Source of the DNA: Rhizobium sullae
GTDB taxonomy: Bacteria > Pseudomonadota > Alphaproteobacteria > Rhizobiales > Rhizobiaceae
Reading direction: 5' to 3'
Assembly: GCF_900169785.1 (NCBI RefSeq)
Contig: NZ_FWER01000009.1
Span: 1-64,000 of the forward strand
Length of the DNA stretch: 64,000 nt
Within the stretch, counting starts at the first letter, position 1. Every line of letters begins with the position of its first letter. The position numbers and the translations under genes are program-made. The notes beneath the pieces are model-generated. The model was not told where the DNA came from. It was given only the letters and a program-made list of their open reading frames with translations, and did not search any database. Below, piece after piece: positions 26,524-36,302 of this stretch.

Positions 26524-26640
26524 ATTCTGTATTCGCGCAAATTTGTAGGAAAGAATCCACTACGCCTGTCGGGTGACCTGCGCTTGAAACGTCCTTCGAC
26601 TGTCCAAACACTGACAGTAATGGACGAGGAGGCTATGTAA

Positions 26641-27117
26641 ATGACTAAGGTCAGCACGAATATCTGGTTCGAAAAGGACGCAAAGGACGCCGTCGAATTT
26701 TATGTCTCGATGGTGCCGAATTCTTCCATCCGGCGCACGACCGTGGTTCCCGCGGATACGCCGAGCGGGCCGGAGGGCAGTTGCAAGGTAATCGAGTTCA
26801 GGCTTGGCGACCAGGAATTCACGGCGCTGGAGGCCGGGCCGCTCGACCCGCTCAATCATTCCTTTTCAATCGTTGTCGCATGCGAGACACAAGCCGAGAT
26901 CGACCGGCTGTGGGACGGCTTCCTGGAGAACGGCGGCGTGGGGGAGGCATGCGGCTGGCTGAAGGATCGCTGGGGGCTTTCCTGGCAGATCGTGCCGCGC
27001 GTGCTCGGCGAGATGATGGCCGACCCGGACCGCGCCAAGGCGCGGCGCATGACCGAAGTCATGCTCAGTATGGTCAGGCTCGATATTGCGAAGCTGGAAG
27101 CGGCGTTCCGCGGCTAA
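26641..27117 (+). CDS. PhnB-like VOC protein
   Basis: 158 residues. The family pattern is clear: STNIWFEKDAKDAVEFYVSMVPNSSI at the start, then SCKVIEFRLGDQEFTALEAGP, NHSFSIVV and the C-terminal CGWLKDRWGLSWQIVPRVL and MADPDRAKARRMTEVMLSM. This is the 3-demethylubiquinone-9 3-methyltransferase domain (PhnB) branch of the VOC superfamily, cytosolic dimers of unknown true function. It is divergent from the fatty acid operon and shares the intergenic region with its palindrome. Confidence 0.9.
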   Translation: MTKVSTNIWFEKDAKDAVEFYVSMVPNSSIRRTTVVPADTPSGPEGSCKVIEFRLGDQEFTALEAGPLDPLNHSFSIVVACETQAEIDRLWDGFLENGGVGEACGWLKDRWGLSWQIVPRVLGEMMADPDRAKARRMTEVMLSMVRLDIAKLEAAFRG

Positions 27118-27150
27118 GCGGGATGCCGGATCCGCAGTCCGCCTGCGGCG

Positions 27151-28011
27151 CTATCGAGCAAATTTCTTCGCGCCAGCGACGCAGGCGACCACGGCCAGCG
27201 TAACCGCAAACATGCCTGCACTTACCGTCTCATGCAGGAGTGCAGCGGCAAGTGCGAGGCTGAAGAAGGGCTGTAGCAATTGCAACTGGCCGACGGCTGC
27301 GATACCGCCGAGCGCAAGGCCGCGATACCAGAATATGAAGCCGATCAGCATGCTGAAGAGCGAGACGTAAGCAAGGCCGATCCATGACGTGCTCGCGGCA
27401 TCCGGGAAGGACGGCGGCCTGACGGCGACAGACAGCACGAGCATGACCGGCAGTGAGAGAACGAGCGCCCAGGAGATCACCTGCCAGCCGCCCAGCTTGC
27501 GCGACAGCCGCCCGCCTTCGGCATAGCCCAGCCCGCAGACGACGATTGCCGCCAGCATCAAGAGATCGCCGACCGAGGATGCGGAGTCTTCTCGCATCAG
27601 CGCAAAACCCGCGACGATGGCGCTGCCGAGGCAAGAGAACAGCCAGAACACCGGACGCGGGCGCTCGCCGCCACGCAGCACGCCGAAGACGGCGGTCGCG
27701 AGCGGCAGCAGACCGATGAAAACCGTCGAGTGAGCCGAGGTGATATGCTTCAGCGCAAATGCGGTGAGCAGCGGAAAGCCTATGACCACGCCGAGCGACA
27801 CGACCGCGAGCGAGAGAAGATCGGCGCGGCCGGGACGCTTTTCGCGAAAGGCGAGCAGCAGGCAAAGGGCAAGGATGCCTGCAATCGCGGCGCGGGCGAC
27901 GGTAAGGAACAGCGGATCGAAATTTGCGACCGCCACGCGCGTCGCCGGAAGCGATCCGCTGAAGATCAGCACGCCCAGAAAGCCATTGATCCAGCCGCCT
28001 GTCTTATCCAT
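27151..28011 (-). CDS. EamA/DMT family exporter
   Basis: About 286 residues with ten membrane spans in two EamA repeats (first LPATRVAVANFDPLFLTVARAAIAG, second WVALVLSL..YVSLFSMLIGFIFWYRGLALGGIA). AAGGAG sits seven bases before the second ATG (28011), which is preferred over the ATG at 28017. Such carriers export amino acids or other metabolites. It is divergent from a MocR-type regulator across the palindrome at 28077, so the regulator probably controls it. Confidence 0.88.
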   Translation of the reverse strand: MDKTGGWINGFLGVLIFSGSLPATRVAVANFDPLFLTVARAAIAGILALCLLLAFREKRPGRADLLSLAVVSLGVVIGFPLLTAFALKHITSAHSTVFIGLLPLATAVFGVLRGGERPRPVFWLFSCLGSAIVAGFALMREDSASSVGDLLMLAAIVVCGLGYAEGGRLSRKLGGWQVISWALVLSLPVMLVLSVAVRPPSFPDAASTSWIGLAYVSLFSMLIGFIFWYRGLALGGIAAVGQLQLLQPFFSLALAAALLHETVSAGMFAVTLAVVACVAGAKKFAR

Positions 28012-28076
28012 CGTCATGCTCCTTAGCTGCTGCCGCTATGAACCGAAGGGCATGGCGGCGCCAGCGACAATGCTGT

Positions 28077-28094
28077 ACAGTTTCGACAAACTGT
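28077..28094. promoter_or_regulatory. Palindrome between the EamA exporter and the MocR regulator
   Basis: ACAGTTT-CGAC-AAACTGT is a perfect seven-base inverted repeat with a four-base spacer. It is overlapped on the left by CTGTACAG and followed by a second GTACAG at 28110. It lies 66 bases before the exporter start and touches the first possible ATG of the regulator. Probably the MocR binding site. Confidence 0.5.
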
Positions 28095-28095
28095 T

Positions 28096-29538
28096 ATGGA
28101 TACGGATGCAGTACAGATGGAACAAGCGGTCAAGGGAGCAGAGGGCGGCAAACGCATTGAAGCGGTGATGGCGGAAATCCGCAGCCGGATCACAGCTCGC
28201 AGGCTCGTGCCGGGGTCACGCCTGCCTTCGGTGCGCGCCTTCGCGAAGACGATGCAGGTCTCGCCTTCGACCGTCGTGGAAGCCTATGAGCGGCTAGGCG
28301 CCGAAGGCCTGATCCGTTCGCGGCCGGGTTCCGGCTTTTATGTTTCCAGTCCGCTGGCGCCGCTTACGCTTTCCGAGATCGGGCCGAAGCTCGATCGGGC
28401 GATCGATCCATTGTGGGTCTACCGGCAGTCGCTGGAAGACGGCCCCGAACTGCTGAAACCCGGATGCGGTTGGCTGCCGGCGAGCTGGATGCCGGAAGCG
28501 GCAATACGGAAAGCGCTTCGTGCCATCTCCCGTGGCGAAGGACGCGTGCTCGCAGACTACGGAACGCCGCTCGGCCTGCCACCGCTGAGGCAACTGCTCG
28601 CGCGCCGCATGGGCGAGCGCGGCATTCCAGCAGCTCCCGACCACATCATTCTTACGGAATCGGGTACGCAGGCAATCGATCTCCTGTGCCGCTTTCTGAT
28701 CGAGCCCGGTGATGCCATATTGGTGGACGACCCGTGCTACTTCAATTTTCATGCACTGCTGCGCGCTCACCGGGCCAATGCCATCGGCGTTCCGATGACG
28801 CCCGACGGGCCGGATATCGAGGCATTCGCGCGGGCAATCGATGGGCACCGGCCGCGGCTCTACATCACCAACTCATCAATCCATAACCCGACAGGCGCGA
28901 CGTGTTCACCGGTTGTGGCACACCGCCTTCTGAAGCTTGCCGAGCGGGCCGGGCTAACAATCATCGAGGACGATATCTTCGCCGACCTTGAGCACGAACC
29001 CGCCCCTCGTCTCGCCGCCTTCGACGGGCTGGAGCGCGTGGTGCATATCGGGAGCTTCTCCAAGACGCTTTCCGCTTCTGTCCGTTGCGGCTTCATCGCC
29101 GCCAGGCCGGAGTGGATCGAGCCGCTCACCGATCTCAAGATGGCGACAAGCATCGGCGGCGGGCGGCTCTCATCCGAACTGATCCTGCTGCTCCTCAAGG
29201 ACGGCAGTTATCGCAAGCATCTCGATGCACTGCGCGTTCGTCTCTCAAAGGCCATGGACGAGACGGTTGCGCAGCTTGCGCCGCTCGGCATCACGCCATG
29301 GATAAGGCCGCAGGCCGGCATATTTCTCTGGTGCAGGTTGCCGGACGGCATAGACGCTGCCGATATTGCGCAAGCCTGCCTTGCCGACAACGTCGTCCTA
29401 GCCCCGGGCAATGCGTTCAGCCTGTCGCAGACAGCACGCGGCTTCCTTCGTTTCAATGTGGCGCAATCGGCCGATCCGAGGATTTTCCGATCGCTGGAAA
29501 GGGCGTTGAACAATGCGGCGCGCGGCGCGGGCCGCTGA
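28096..29538 (+). CDS. MocR-type GntR regulator with aminotransferase domain
   Basis: 480 residues. The N-terminal winged helix is GntR-like: ITARRLVPGSRLPSVRAFA, VSPSTVVEAYERLGAEGLI. A linker leads to a fold-type-I aminotransferase domain: YGTPLGLPPLRQLLARRM, VDDPCYFNFHALLRAH, NSSIHNPTGATCS, IIEDDIFADL and the PLP lysine in GSFSKTLSASVRCGF. MocR proteins bind PLP or an amino-acid aldimine and regulate a neighbouring gene, usually divergent; here that is the EamA exporter. Start is uncertain: 28117 is a possible alternative that would leave the palindrome untranslated. Confidence 0.9.
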   Translation: MDTDAVQMEQAVKGAEGGKRIEAVMAEIRSRITARRLVPGSRLPSVRAFAKTMQVSPSTVVEAYERLGAEGLIRSRPGSGFYVSSPLAPLTLSEIGPKLDRAIDPLWVYRQSLEDGPELLKPGCGWLPASWMPEAAIRKALRAISRGEGRVLADYGTPLGLPPLRQLLARRMGERGIPAAPDHIILTESGTQAIDLLCRFLIEPGDAILVDDPCYFNFHALLRAHRANAIGVPMTPDGPDIEAFARAIDGHRPRLYITNSSIHNPTGATCSPVVAHRLLKLAERAGLTIIEDDIFADLEHEPAPRLAAFDGLERVVHIGSFSKTLSASVRCGFIAARPEWIEPLTDLKMATSIGGGRLSSELILLLLKDGSYRKHLDALRVRLSKAMDETVAQLAPLGITPWIRPQAGIFLWCRLPDGIDAADIAQACLADNVVLAPGNAFSLSQTARGFLRFNVAQSADPRIFRSLERALNNAARGAGR

Positions 29539-29634
29539 CTCGGCAATCACTGGCCGAAAGCAGCGTTTGCTTCTCCGGGCGAACACGCTACATTTCGCTG
29601 GCTAACCGACGAGAGCCCTGGGAGGAGCGATTTC

Positions 29635-30006
29635 ATGAGACGAATGTGGCCTGAGGAGTTCAATTCCATCCTGAGCGGTGCAGAGGAAGTGACGTTGACG
29701 TTGCCGGCGGTCATCCATGAGGACGGATCGCGGAGCGAGGCGATCAGCAGGCAGGCTTTGAAAATCCGCATTCCGATGGAGGATTACGAGCGCATCTGGC
29801 CATTGGCGGAAGCACGCTACCGGCTCGGCGGAGAATTTGCCGGCAAGGCAATCACGCTGATCACCACCAATCCGCATTACCATGCCTGGCACCCGGCTGA
29901 CGGCGGCAGCGTCGAGAACACCTCCGATAGCGGCAGGCACTACACGACGAATTACATCGTCGCGCATTTTCTGCTCGACGATGTACGGGAGACGGCTGCG
30001 GCCTGA
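29635..30006 (+). CDS. Conserved hypothetical cytosolic protein
   Basis: 123 residues, start supported by GGGAGGAG. No signal peptide or membrane span. Recognisable features are a tract LTLPAVIHEDGSRSEAI, EDYERIWPLAEARYRL and a His/Tyr-rich segment TNPHYHAWHPADGG followed by HYTTNYIVAHFLL. I do not know a family. It is an isolated gene, six bases from the stop of the convergent PLP enzyme. Codon use is like that of its neighbours. Confidence 0.65.
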   Translation: MRRMWPEEFNSILSGAEEVTLTLPAVIHEDGSRSEAISRQALKIRIPMEDYERIWPLAEARYRLGGEFAGKAITLITTNPHYHAWHPADGGSVENTSDSGRHYTTNYIVAHFLLDDVRETAAA

Positions 30007-30011
30007 GCCCC

Positions 30012-31295
30012 TTACGCTTCGTCCAGAGCGAGCGCCAGATCGGCGATCAGATCATCCGGGTGCTCGATGCCGATCGACAGCCGGATGGTCGATTCCAGAA
30101 CGCCGATGCGCTGGCGCACATCTGCCGGCACACCGGAATGGGTCATCGCAGCCGGATGGCTGGCGAGCGATTCCGTGCCGCCAAGGCTGACGGCAAGCTT
30201 GAAGATCTTCAACGCGTTCAGGAACTTGAACGAGGCCGGCTGGCCGCCATTAATATCGAAAGAGAAAGTGGAGCCGGCGCCGGTGCACTGCGCGGCAAAC
30301 GTGCGGCCAACCGGCGATTCCGGATCGTGATACGGCAGATAGTGGATCTTCTCGACCTTCGGGTGGTCGCGGAGGAAGTCTGCGACGGCGCGCGCATTGC
30401 TGTTTGCCCGCTCCATGCGGATCTGCAGCGTTTCCAGCGAACGGCCGAGCATCCAACAGGAATGCGGATCGAGTTGCGTGCCGATCGAGCCGCGCAGCGC
30501 CTTCACCTGTTTGACAATCGCCTTGGGACCGAGGACGGCGCCGGCGATGAGATCCGAATGGCCGCCGACATATTTGGTCAGCGAATAGAGCGAGATATCC
30601 GCGCCGTGTTCGATCGGTCGCTGGAAGACCGGGCCTAGCAGCGTGTTGTCGCAGACGACGATCGGCGTGTGGCCCTGCGTCTTTCCGACCGCATCGGCGA
30701 TGCGGCGGATCATGGCGACATCGACGAGGCTGTTCGTCGGGTTGGCGGGCGTTTCGACGAGGATGACCGAGACGCGGCCTTTCGACACGGCCTCGTCAGC
30801 GGCGGCCCTGACCAAAGCCTCGCTGACGCCATCGGCGAATCCGACGGTAGCAACGTCGAGATTGTGGAAGGTCTTCGCCAGCAGCGTTTCGGTGCCGCCA
30901 TAAAGCGGCTGCGAATGAAGGATCGCATCGCCGGGCCGGACGAAGGCAAGCAGCGTGGTTGCAATCGCCGCCATGCCTGACGAGAAGAGCGCGCCGCTTT
31001 CCGTCCGCTCATAGACGGCGAGCCTGTCTTCGACGATCTCGCTGTTCGGGTGGTTGAAGCGCGAGTAGACGAGGCCTGCCCCCTTGCCTTCCGGCGGTTC
31101 ACGGCGGCCCGACACATAGTCGAAGAAATCGCGCCCATCCTCTGCGGTGTTGAAGACGAAGGTCGAGGTCAGGAAGACCGGCGGCTTGACCGCGCCTTCT
31201 GAAAGCTCCGGATCGTAGCCGTAGTTCAACATCAGCGTTTCCGGATGCAGCGCGTGATTGCCGATATGGGTTCTCGAAGGATGCGGCGCGGTCAT
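30012..31295 (-). CDS. Cystathionine gamma-synthase/methionine gamma-lyase family enzyme
   Basis: 427 residues, Cys/Met metabolism PLP-dependent family. Motifs: [86 protein letters not shown] and the PLP lysine in [18 protein letters not shown], and the final [16 protein letters not shown]. The longer spacer after the N-terminus ([14 protein letters not shown]) is typical of an alphaproteobacterial subgroup annotated as cystathionine gamma-synthase family. Transsulfuration or methionine degradation are both possible. GAGGAGA precedes the start. Confidence 0.87.
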   Translation of the reverse strand: MTAPHPSRTHIGNHALHPETLMLNYGYDPELSEGAVKPPVFLTSTFVFNTAEDGRDFFDYVSGRREPPEGKGAGLVYSRFNHPNSEIVEDRLAVYERTESGALFSSGMAAIATTLLAFVRPGDAILHSQPLYGGTETLLAKTFHNLDVATVGFADGVSEALVRAAADEAVSKGRVSVILVETPANPTNSLVDVAMIRRIADAVGKTQGHTPIVVCDNTLLGPVFQRPIEHGADISLYSLTKYVGGHSDLIAGAVLGPKAIVKQVKALRGSIGTQLDPHSCWMLGRSLETLQIRMERANSNARAVADFLRDHPKVEKIHYLPYHDPESPVGRTFAAQCTGAGSTFSFDINGGQPASFKFLNALKIFKLAVSLGGTESLASHPAAMTHSGVPADVRQRIGVLESTIRLSIGIEHPDDLIADLALALDEA

Positions 31296-31540
31296 GACGG
31301 TCTCCTCGGCCGATGGATTGGAACTGAAACGGCAAATTATATCAAATGCGAAGGCACGTTCCTGCTATTTGGCGCAGGAGGATGTCTTTGGAAGCGACTC
31401 CCGCGGAGCAATGCGAAATTTGGTGCAGACGATTGCCGCTGAGACCGACCGGCCAGCTTGGTGATGAACCCATCAGGGAATGGCGCATTCGGCCCGAAAT
31501 CTGTGCCGGATTATTCAAACGTTAAAAAAATATCGCCGAA

Positions 31541-31557
31541 ATTAACGGCTTGTTTAC
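31541..31557 (+). promoter_or_regulatory. CtrA-like site upstream of podJ
   Basis: Within the gene-free stretch 31296-31745, TTAA-N7-TTTACC differs by one base from the CtrA consensus TTAA-N7-TTAACC. It is about 190 bases before the podJ-like start. A cell-cycle-controlled polarity gene would be a sensible CtrA target, but one near-match in AT-rich DNA is weak evidence. Nothing else clear is present in this stretch apart from the promoter area of the PLP enzyme. Confidence 0.3.
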
Positions 31558-31745
31558 CACGTTTCGTGAAAGGTGCGGGGTGAGCAGTGGTGATCCGCAT
31601 TCCTTTTTCAAGTTTCGCGTTTACTTGGAGTGCCGCTACGCCGTTCAAGTTGAGAAAAGTCTAATCAACTGCTCTCTGGTGAACGGTCTCTCAAGCCAAT
31701 GGCCTGGCCCTGACGGGGGTCCGAGCAGACGAAGCGAGCAGGAAG

Positions 31746-34700
31746 ATGAACGGATCGCGATCCAATATCCCCCGGCATCCCGACAGGGCATCGCTCGATG
31801 CCCTGAACCGCACGATCGAGGGGTTAGAGGCGCGCATCGAAGGGCTGATGGGCCAGGGCAACCGCGAACCGAGGCAGCAGCCCGCCGCGCCCGAGCGCGA
31901 AAGCTACAGCAGACCCTACGAACCGAGACAGCCTTATGCGCGGGCGGAAACCCGACCCGATCCGCTTGCAGAAATCCGCGAGCGCCAGCGCACGCTCGAC
32001 GCCGGCCGTGAACGGCCGGCCTACCATGAACCGGCGCCGGTTTCGCGCATGCCGGCACCGCAGGCTGCACCTGTCTATGGCACCTCGCCCGACACGATGA
32101 CCGAGATCGCCCAGGCTCTTGTCAACCTGCGCCAGGACCTGAAGCGCGACATTTCGGAGGGTGTGGCACGCGAGATGAATGCGCTGCGCACGGAACTGCG
32201 CGAGATCAAGACGAGCGCGCAGGACGGACGTTTCGCCGACGACATCCGCGAAGACATGAGCCGGCTCGCCCAGAGCATCAATCAGCTCTCCAGCCGTTCT
32301 GCTGGGCCTGAGGCTGCGGGTCTGCGCAGCGAATTCGAAGAGCTGCGGTCGCTGATGGACGGGCTCGCCCGCGAAGATTCCATCCGCCACATGGAACACC
32401 GCTGGGACGGCTTCGAGAACCAGCTGCATGCGCTGGATACGGCAGGCCTGCAGGAAGAGTTGGTCTCGCTCGCCTACCGGCTCGACGACATCAAGCGCCA
32501 CATCAGCGGCATGGGCGAAAGTCCGGCGGTGCGCGCGCTGGAAGGCAAGTTGATCTCGATCGCGACCGCGATGGAACAGTTCGGCAGCATGATCCAGCCG
32601 CATGACCGCGCCATGGCCGAGCAGTTTGCCGCGATGGATACGCGCCTTGACGAAATCAGCCGTGCGATCGCGGCAAGCGGCCGAAGTGCTGCAAGCGGCG
32701 ACCCGGCGCTGATGCATCGCCTCGAAGGCCGGCTGAATGCGCTGGCCGAACAGATCGACATGGTGGGCCGAAGCGCGGAAAGCCGCGCCCTGCCCGCCGA
32801 AGGCCTCGCCGACCGGCTGGAAATACTGACGCTGCGTGTCGAGGAGATGGCCAATACAAAAGCGACGGCACGGCTCGACGAGCGGCTCGAGCAGCTTTCC
32901 TTCATGCTCGAACGCGCCCAGAAGGCGGTTCCGCAGGCAGATCTCAACGGCACGCTCGCAGACATCTCCCGCAAGATCGACGCGTTGGAGAGCGGCGCGG
33001 TCAACGACGTACTGGCGGAGCGGCTGGATTATCTCGCTCGCCGTATCGACCAGATGGAAGTCCAGCCTTTGACCGCTGCGGCTGCCGACGATGGTGCGTT
33101 CCGCCGCATCGAGGGACGGCTCAGCGACATCGCGGCACGCCTTGAGGAAAGCACGGCCGCACCTGCGACGGATTCGCGAGCACTCAAGAACCTCGAAGAC
33201 CAGATCGCCAATCTCTCGGCGCTGATGAACACGCCGCGCGCGGGTGACGGCATTCCGGTCGAGCTCGACCGCCGCATGGGCGCGCTCGAAGACTACATGG
33301 CGACCAGCGACGAATACATCATCGAGGCTGCCCGTCAGGCAGCCGAAGCCGTCGTCGAGGCCTATTCCCGCAATGGCGGTTTGCAGGCCGGCACGGTCCC
33401 AGCCGCCGACATGTCGGCACTGAATGCGCTCGCAGAAGATCTGCGGCAACTGGAAGAGCTCAGCCGCAGCAGCGAGGATCGCACGCACAAGACCTTCCAG
33501 GCGCTGCACGAGACGCTGGTCCAGATTGCCGAACGCCTTGACGACATGGACACCCGCAGCCGGCCAGCGGCCCGCATGCCGGTCGCTAGTGCCGATTTCG
33601 AGATCGATCCTTACGCACTGGTCCCCGCCGGCGCCGAGGAAACCGAAACGCAGGCCGTGTTCGGCCAGAAGGGTGCCTCGCCGCTGATGCGTGCGGCGGA
33701 TTCCGTCAGCGAGCCTGTGGTTCCCACAGCCGAGACGAGCGCGATTGCGATCGAAGCCGCGACCAAATCCGCTCCCCCCGCAGTGCCAGTGAAGGGGAGC
33801 CTGCTTGCGGCCCTCGGCAAGCGGCTGATTCCGGGCAAAAGGCAGGAGAAGGCGAAGGCTGTCGAGCGGACCGTCATCGATCCCGCGCCGTCGATCGATC
33901 CAGTCGATCTTATGCCCAGCGACGAAGCGTCGAACGAGCCGCTGGAGCCGGGCTCGGGCGCACCGGACGTGAAGAAGATCCTGGAGCGGGTGCGCGCCAG
34001 CCAGGCGGCGGCCCGCAACAATCCAAAGCCGGCAACGGAGAACGAGCGCGCCGACTATATCGCCGCCGCCCGCCGTGCGGCTCAGGCGGCGGCCATGGAA
34101 GCCGATCCAAGGGCGCAGCCAGTCAAAGCCGAGAAGAAATCCAAGGCGCCGAAGCCTGCCGGCGGCGCCAGCGCCTTCAGCCGCTTCCGCCGTCCGCTCC
34201 TGCTCGCTGCCGGTGCCGTGCTGCTCGCCATCATGGCCTTCCCGCTCGCCCGCACGCTGACGAGCGGCGAACAGGCGCCTCCGGCCGAAGTCTCGGTGCT
34301 TTCGGATGCCGCACGGAACCCCGTTGCAGCCGACAGTTCAGCCATGCCCGAACAGAGTGTGGAAGCAACGGCGGCCGGCATTCCGGCAGAATCCACGGAA
34401 CCCGAGGCCATGGCAGAGCCCATAGCCGAGACGGCGCAAGCCACGACCGAGGCCATGCAGCCTGCGCCGACCGATCACCTGACCGACACCGTACCGCTTG
34501 ACGGTGAAGGCGCTTCGACGCTGACGCCGGGGGGACCGGCGCAGGATGCGGCTGCGTTCGCACCCAATGATGCTCCGGCTTCCGCAAACGTCACGCCAGC
34601 GGCACCTTCCATCTCCGTGCCGGGCACCATTCAGCCGCAGGCGCTTGCCGATGCCGCCCGCCACGGCGATCCACTCGCACTCTTCGAGATCGGCGCACGC

Positions 34701-35486
34701 TACACGGAAGGCCGCAACGGCCTGACGGCCGACCAGGCGCAGGCTGCCAACTGGTATCAGTTTGCAGCCGACAAGGGCTTTGCTCCGGCGCAGTATCGCC
34801 TCGGCAGCATGTACGAGAAGGGGACCGGTGTTACGCGCGACATCGGCAAGGCCAAGGCCTTCTACGAGCAGGCCGCCTATCAGGGCAATGCCAGCGCCAT
34901 GCACAATCTAGCCGTGCTCTACGCCTCCGGCGCGCTCGGCGAGCAGGATTATGCGGCCGCGGCAAACTGGTTCACGAAGGCTGCCAATCTCGGCATCACC
35001 GACAGCCAGTTCAATCTCGCCATCCTTTGCGCCCGCGGCAACGGTGTGGCCCAGGATCTCGGCGAAAGCTACAAGTGGTTCGCCATCGCCGCTGAGGGCG
35101 GCGACAAGGATGCAGGCGCCAAGCGCGACGAAGTGGCAAAGGCCATGAAGCCCGCCGATCTCGAAAAAGCCCGTGCTGCAGCGGGCGCCTGGAAGCCGCA
35201 GCCTCTCGACAATAAGGCAAACGGCATCGAAATTCCGGATGGCTGGGCGGGCAACGGCACGAAGACCTCGACCGTTGACATGAAGAAGGCGATCCGCAAC
35301 ATCCAGGCAATCCTCAATCACAGCGGCTTCGACGCCGGGACGCCGGACGGCGAGATGGGCGCGAAGACGACGGCGGCGATCAAGAGCTTCCAGAAATCGA
35401 TCGGCCAGGAGCCGAGCGGCAGAATCAACGACGACACGGTAAAGGCGCTCCTGGAGCGCAACGCCAAGAACACGACCAAGGCTTGA
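31746..35486 (+). CDS. podJ: PodJ-like polar localisation factor
   Basis: 1246 residues. A cytosolic part of about 810 residues is dominated by heptad coiled coils (repeated RLDEIS, RLEGRLN, RLDYLARRIDQME units), then a Pro/Lys-rich linker and one membrane helix at about 815-837 (RPLLLAAGAVLLAIMAFPLA). The periplasmic part has an acidic Ala/Pro/Thr-rich linker, Sel1-type repeats at about 966-1133 (DPLALFEIGARYTEGR, NWYQFAADKGFAPAQYRLG) and a C-terminal peptidoglycan-binding domain at about 1178-1240 (IQAILNHSGFDAG..TTAAIKSFQ). This order is that of PodJ, the bitopic polarity organiser of Caulobacter and rhizobia that marks the new pole. Confidence 0.88.
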   Translation: MNGSRSNIPRHPDRASLDALNRTIEGLEARIEGLMGQGNREPRQQPAAPERESYSRPYEPRQPYARAETRPDPLAEIRERQRTLDAGRERPAYHEPAPVSRMPAPQAAPVYGTSPDTMTEIAQALVNLRQDLKRDISEGVAREMNALRTELREIKTSAQDGRFADDIREDMSRLAQSINQLSSRSAGPEAAGLRSEFEELRSLMDGLAREDSIRHMEHRWDGFENQLHALDTAGLQEELVSLAYRLDDIKRHISGMGESPAVRALEGKLISIATAMEQFGSMIQPHDRAMAEQFAAMDTRLDEISRAIAASGRSAASGDPALMHRLEGRLNALAEQIDMVGRSAESRALPAEGLADRLEILTLRVEEMANTKATARLDERLEQLSFMLERAQKAVPQADLNGTLADISRKIDALESGAVNDVLAERLDYLARRIDQMEVQPLTAAAADDGAFRRIEGRLSDIAARLEESTAAPATDSRALKNLEDQIANLSALMNTPRAGDGIPVELDRRMGALEDYMATSDEYIIEAARQAAEAVVEAYSRNGGLQAGTVPAADMSALNALAEDLRQLEELSRSSEDRTHKTFQALHETLVQIAERLDDMDTRSRPAARMPVASADFEIDPYALVPAGAEETETQAVFGQKGASPLMRAADSVSEPVVPTAETSAIAIEAATKSAPPAVPVKGSLLAALGKRLIPGKRQEKAKAVERTVIDPAPSIDPVDLMPSDEASNEPLEPGSGAPDVKKILERVRASQAAARNNPKPATENERADYIAAARRAAQAAAMEADPRAQPVKAEKKSKAPKPAGGASAFSRFRRPLLLAAGAVLLAIMAFPLARTLTSGEQAPPAEVSVLSDAARNPVAADSSAMPEQSVEATAAGIPAESTEPEAMAEPIAETAQATTEAMQPAPTDHLTDTVPLDGEGASTLTPGGPAQDAAAFAPNDAPASANVTPAAPSISVPGTIQPQALADAARHGDPLALFEIGARYTEGRNGLTADQAQAANWYQFAADKGFAPAQYRLGSMYEKGTGVTRDIGKAKAFYEQAAYQGNASAMHNLAVLYASGALGEQDYAAAANWFTKAANLGITDSQFNLAILCARGNGVAQDLGESYKWFAIAAEGGDKDAGAKRDEVAKAMKPADLEKARAAAGAWKPQPLDNKANGIEIPDGWAGNGTKTSTVDMKKAIRNIQAILNHSGFDAGTPDGEMGAKTTAAIKSFQKSIGQEPSGRINDDTVKALLERNAKNTTKA

Positions 35487-35549
35487 TGGAAGAACAAGGA
35501 AAGCGTCCGATCCCGACTGTGGTCGAGCACCGCCTTTTCTTCCGTCAGC

Positions 35550-36185
35550 TCACAAAGTGATGATCGAGATCCATGGCCAACGAGCGAGATACTCGTCACA
35601 TTTCCGCCTGAACAAATCCGGCTGAGGATTGAGTGGGTTCATTCGCAGAATGCCGTGCCACATGTCGTCGAGCTTGTCCGGTGCGTAGAGACCGCGGTCC
35701 TCGATGCGTATTCCAATCCGCGTGCATAAGGTAAGATAGCGGTCGATGCCGTCTTCGACGTTCTTCAGGAACGGATATGGCTTCCCGAATTTCTCTGAGT
35801 ACCACAGGTGAACGCGAGCCTGGTTCTTGATCTCGACCTTTTCCGAGAGTTCGCCCAGCAATTCCCTGGCACGGCAGATGACCATGTCCTCCGCTTCCCA
35901 GGAGAGGTCACGGTCGTCGAAGTAAAAGACATCGTAATCCTTGATGCCAAACTGCGCATCATTCCCGCTTTTGAGATTCCAGACGGTCTGGACGAGGCAC
36001 CCGGCAGTCAGCATGCACTGCGGTAGCTGCAGAGCGGACAGCTCCTCCAGCAACTGGACGTTAATAGGATTCTCTCTGACGTAAGCGAAGAACTGCTGCT
36101 CGGTGATCGACAACGTTGCTCTCCTTGCGATCAGGTTGGGATTGCCTTGGTTCTCGATGTCAACGACCCTCCGACAGTCGCCCAC
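35550..36185 (-). CDS. DUF925-type nucleotidyltransferase family protein
   Basis: Up to 211 residues. Core motifs are CMLTAGCLVQTVWN followed by GIKDYDVFYFDDRDLSWEAED, the nucleotidyltransferase-like pattern of the DUF925 (NTP_transf_6) family, with the conserved pair of acidic residues in DYDVFYFDD. The C-terminal half has RVHLWYSEKFGKPYPFLKN and LDDMWHGILRMNP. The GTG start at 36185 is the longest choice; a TTG near 36111 would drop the first 24 poorly conserved residues. Function unknown; possible nucleotide or RNA modification. Single gene. Confidence 0.75.
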   Translation of the reverse strand: MGDCRRVVDIENQGNPNLIARRATLSITEQQFFAYVRENPINVQLLEELSALQLPQCMLTAGCLVQTVWNLKSGNDAQFGIKDYDVFYFDDRDLSWEAEDMVICRARELLGELSEKVEIKNQARVHLWYSEKFGKPYPFLKNVEDGIDRYLTLCTRIGIRIEDRGLYAPDKLDDMWHGILRMNPLNPQPDLFRRKCDEYLARWPWISIITL

Positions 36186-36302
36186 CTTCCCTGTGGCATA
36201 CTATCTATACCGCAATTTTGAACGGCCTTTTTGCGTCCGCCGCAAAAGGGTCGTTTTGCTTGTGGAATTTCCCGGCGTGATTTGATCACCGATGGGGGAT
36301 TC

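Noticed and set aside
31392..31530. Small frame after an AGGAGG next to an ATG
   Set aside because: The ribosome site touches the ATG, too close to work, and the protein has no recognisable feature.
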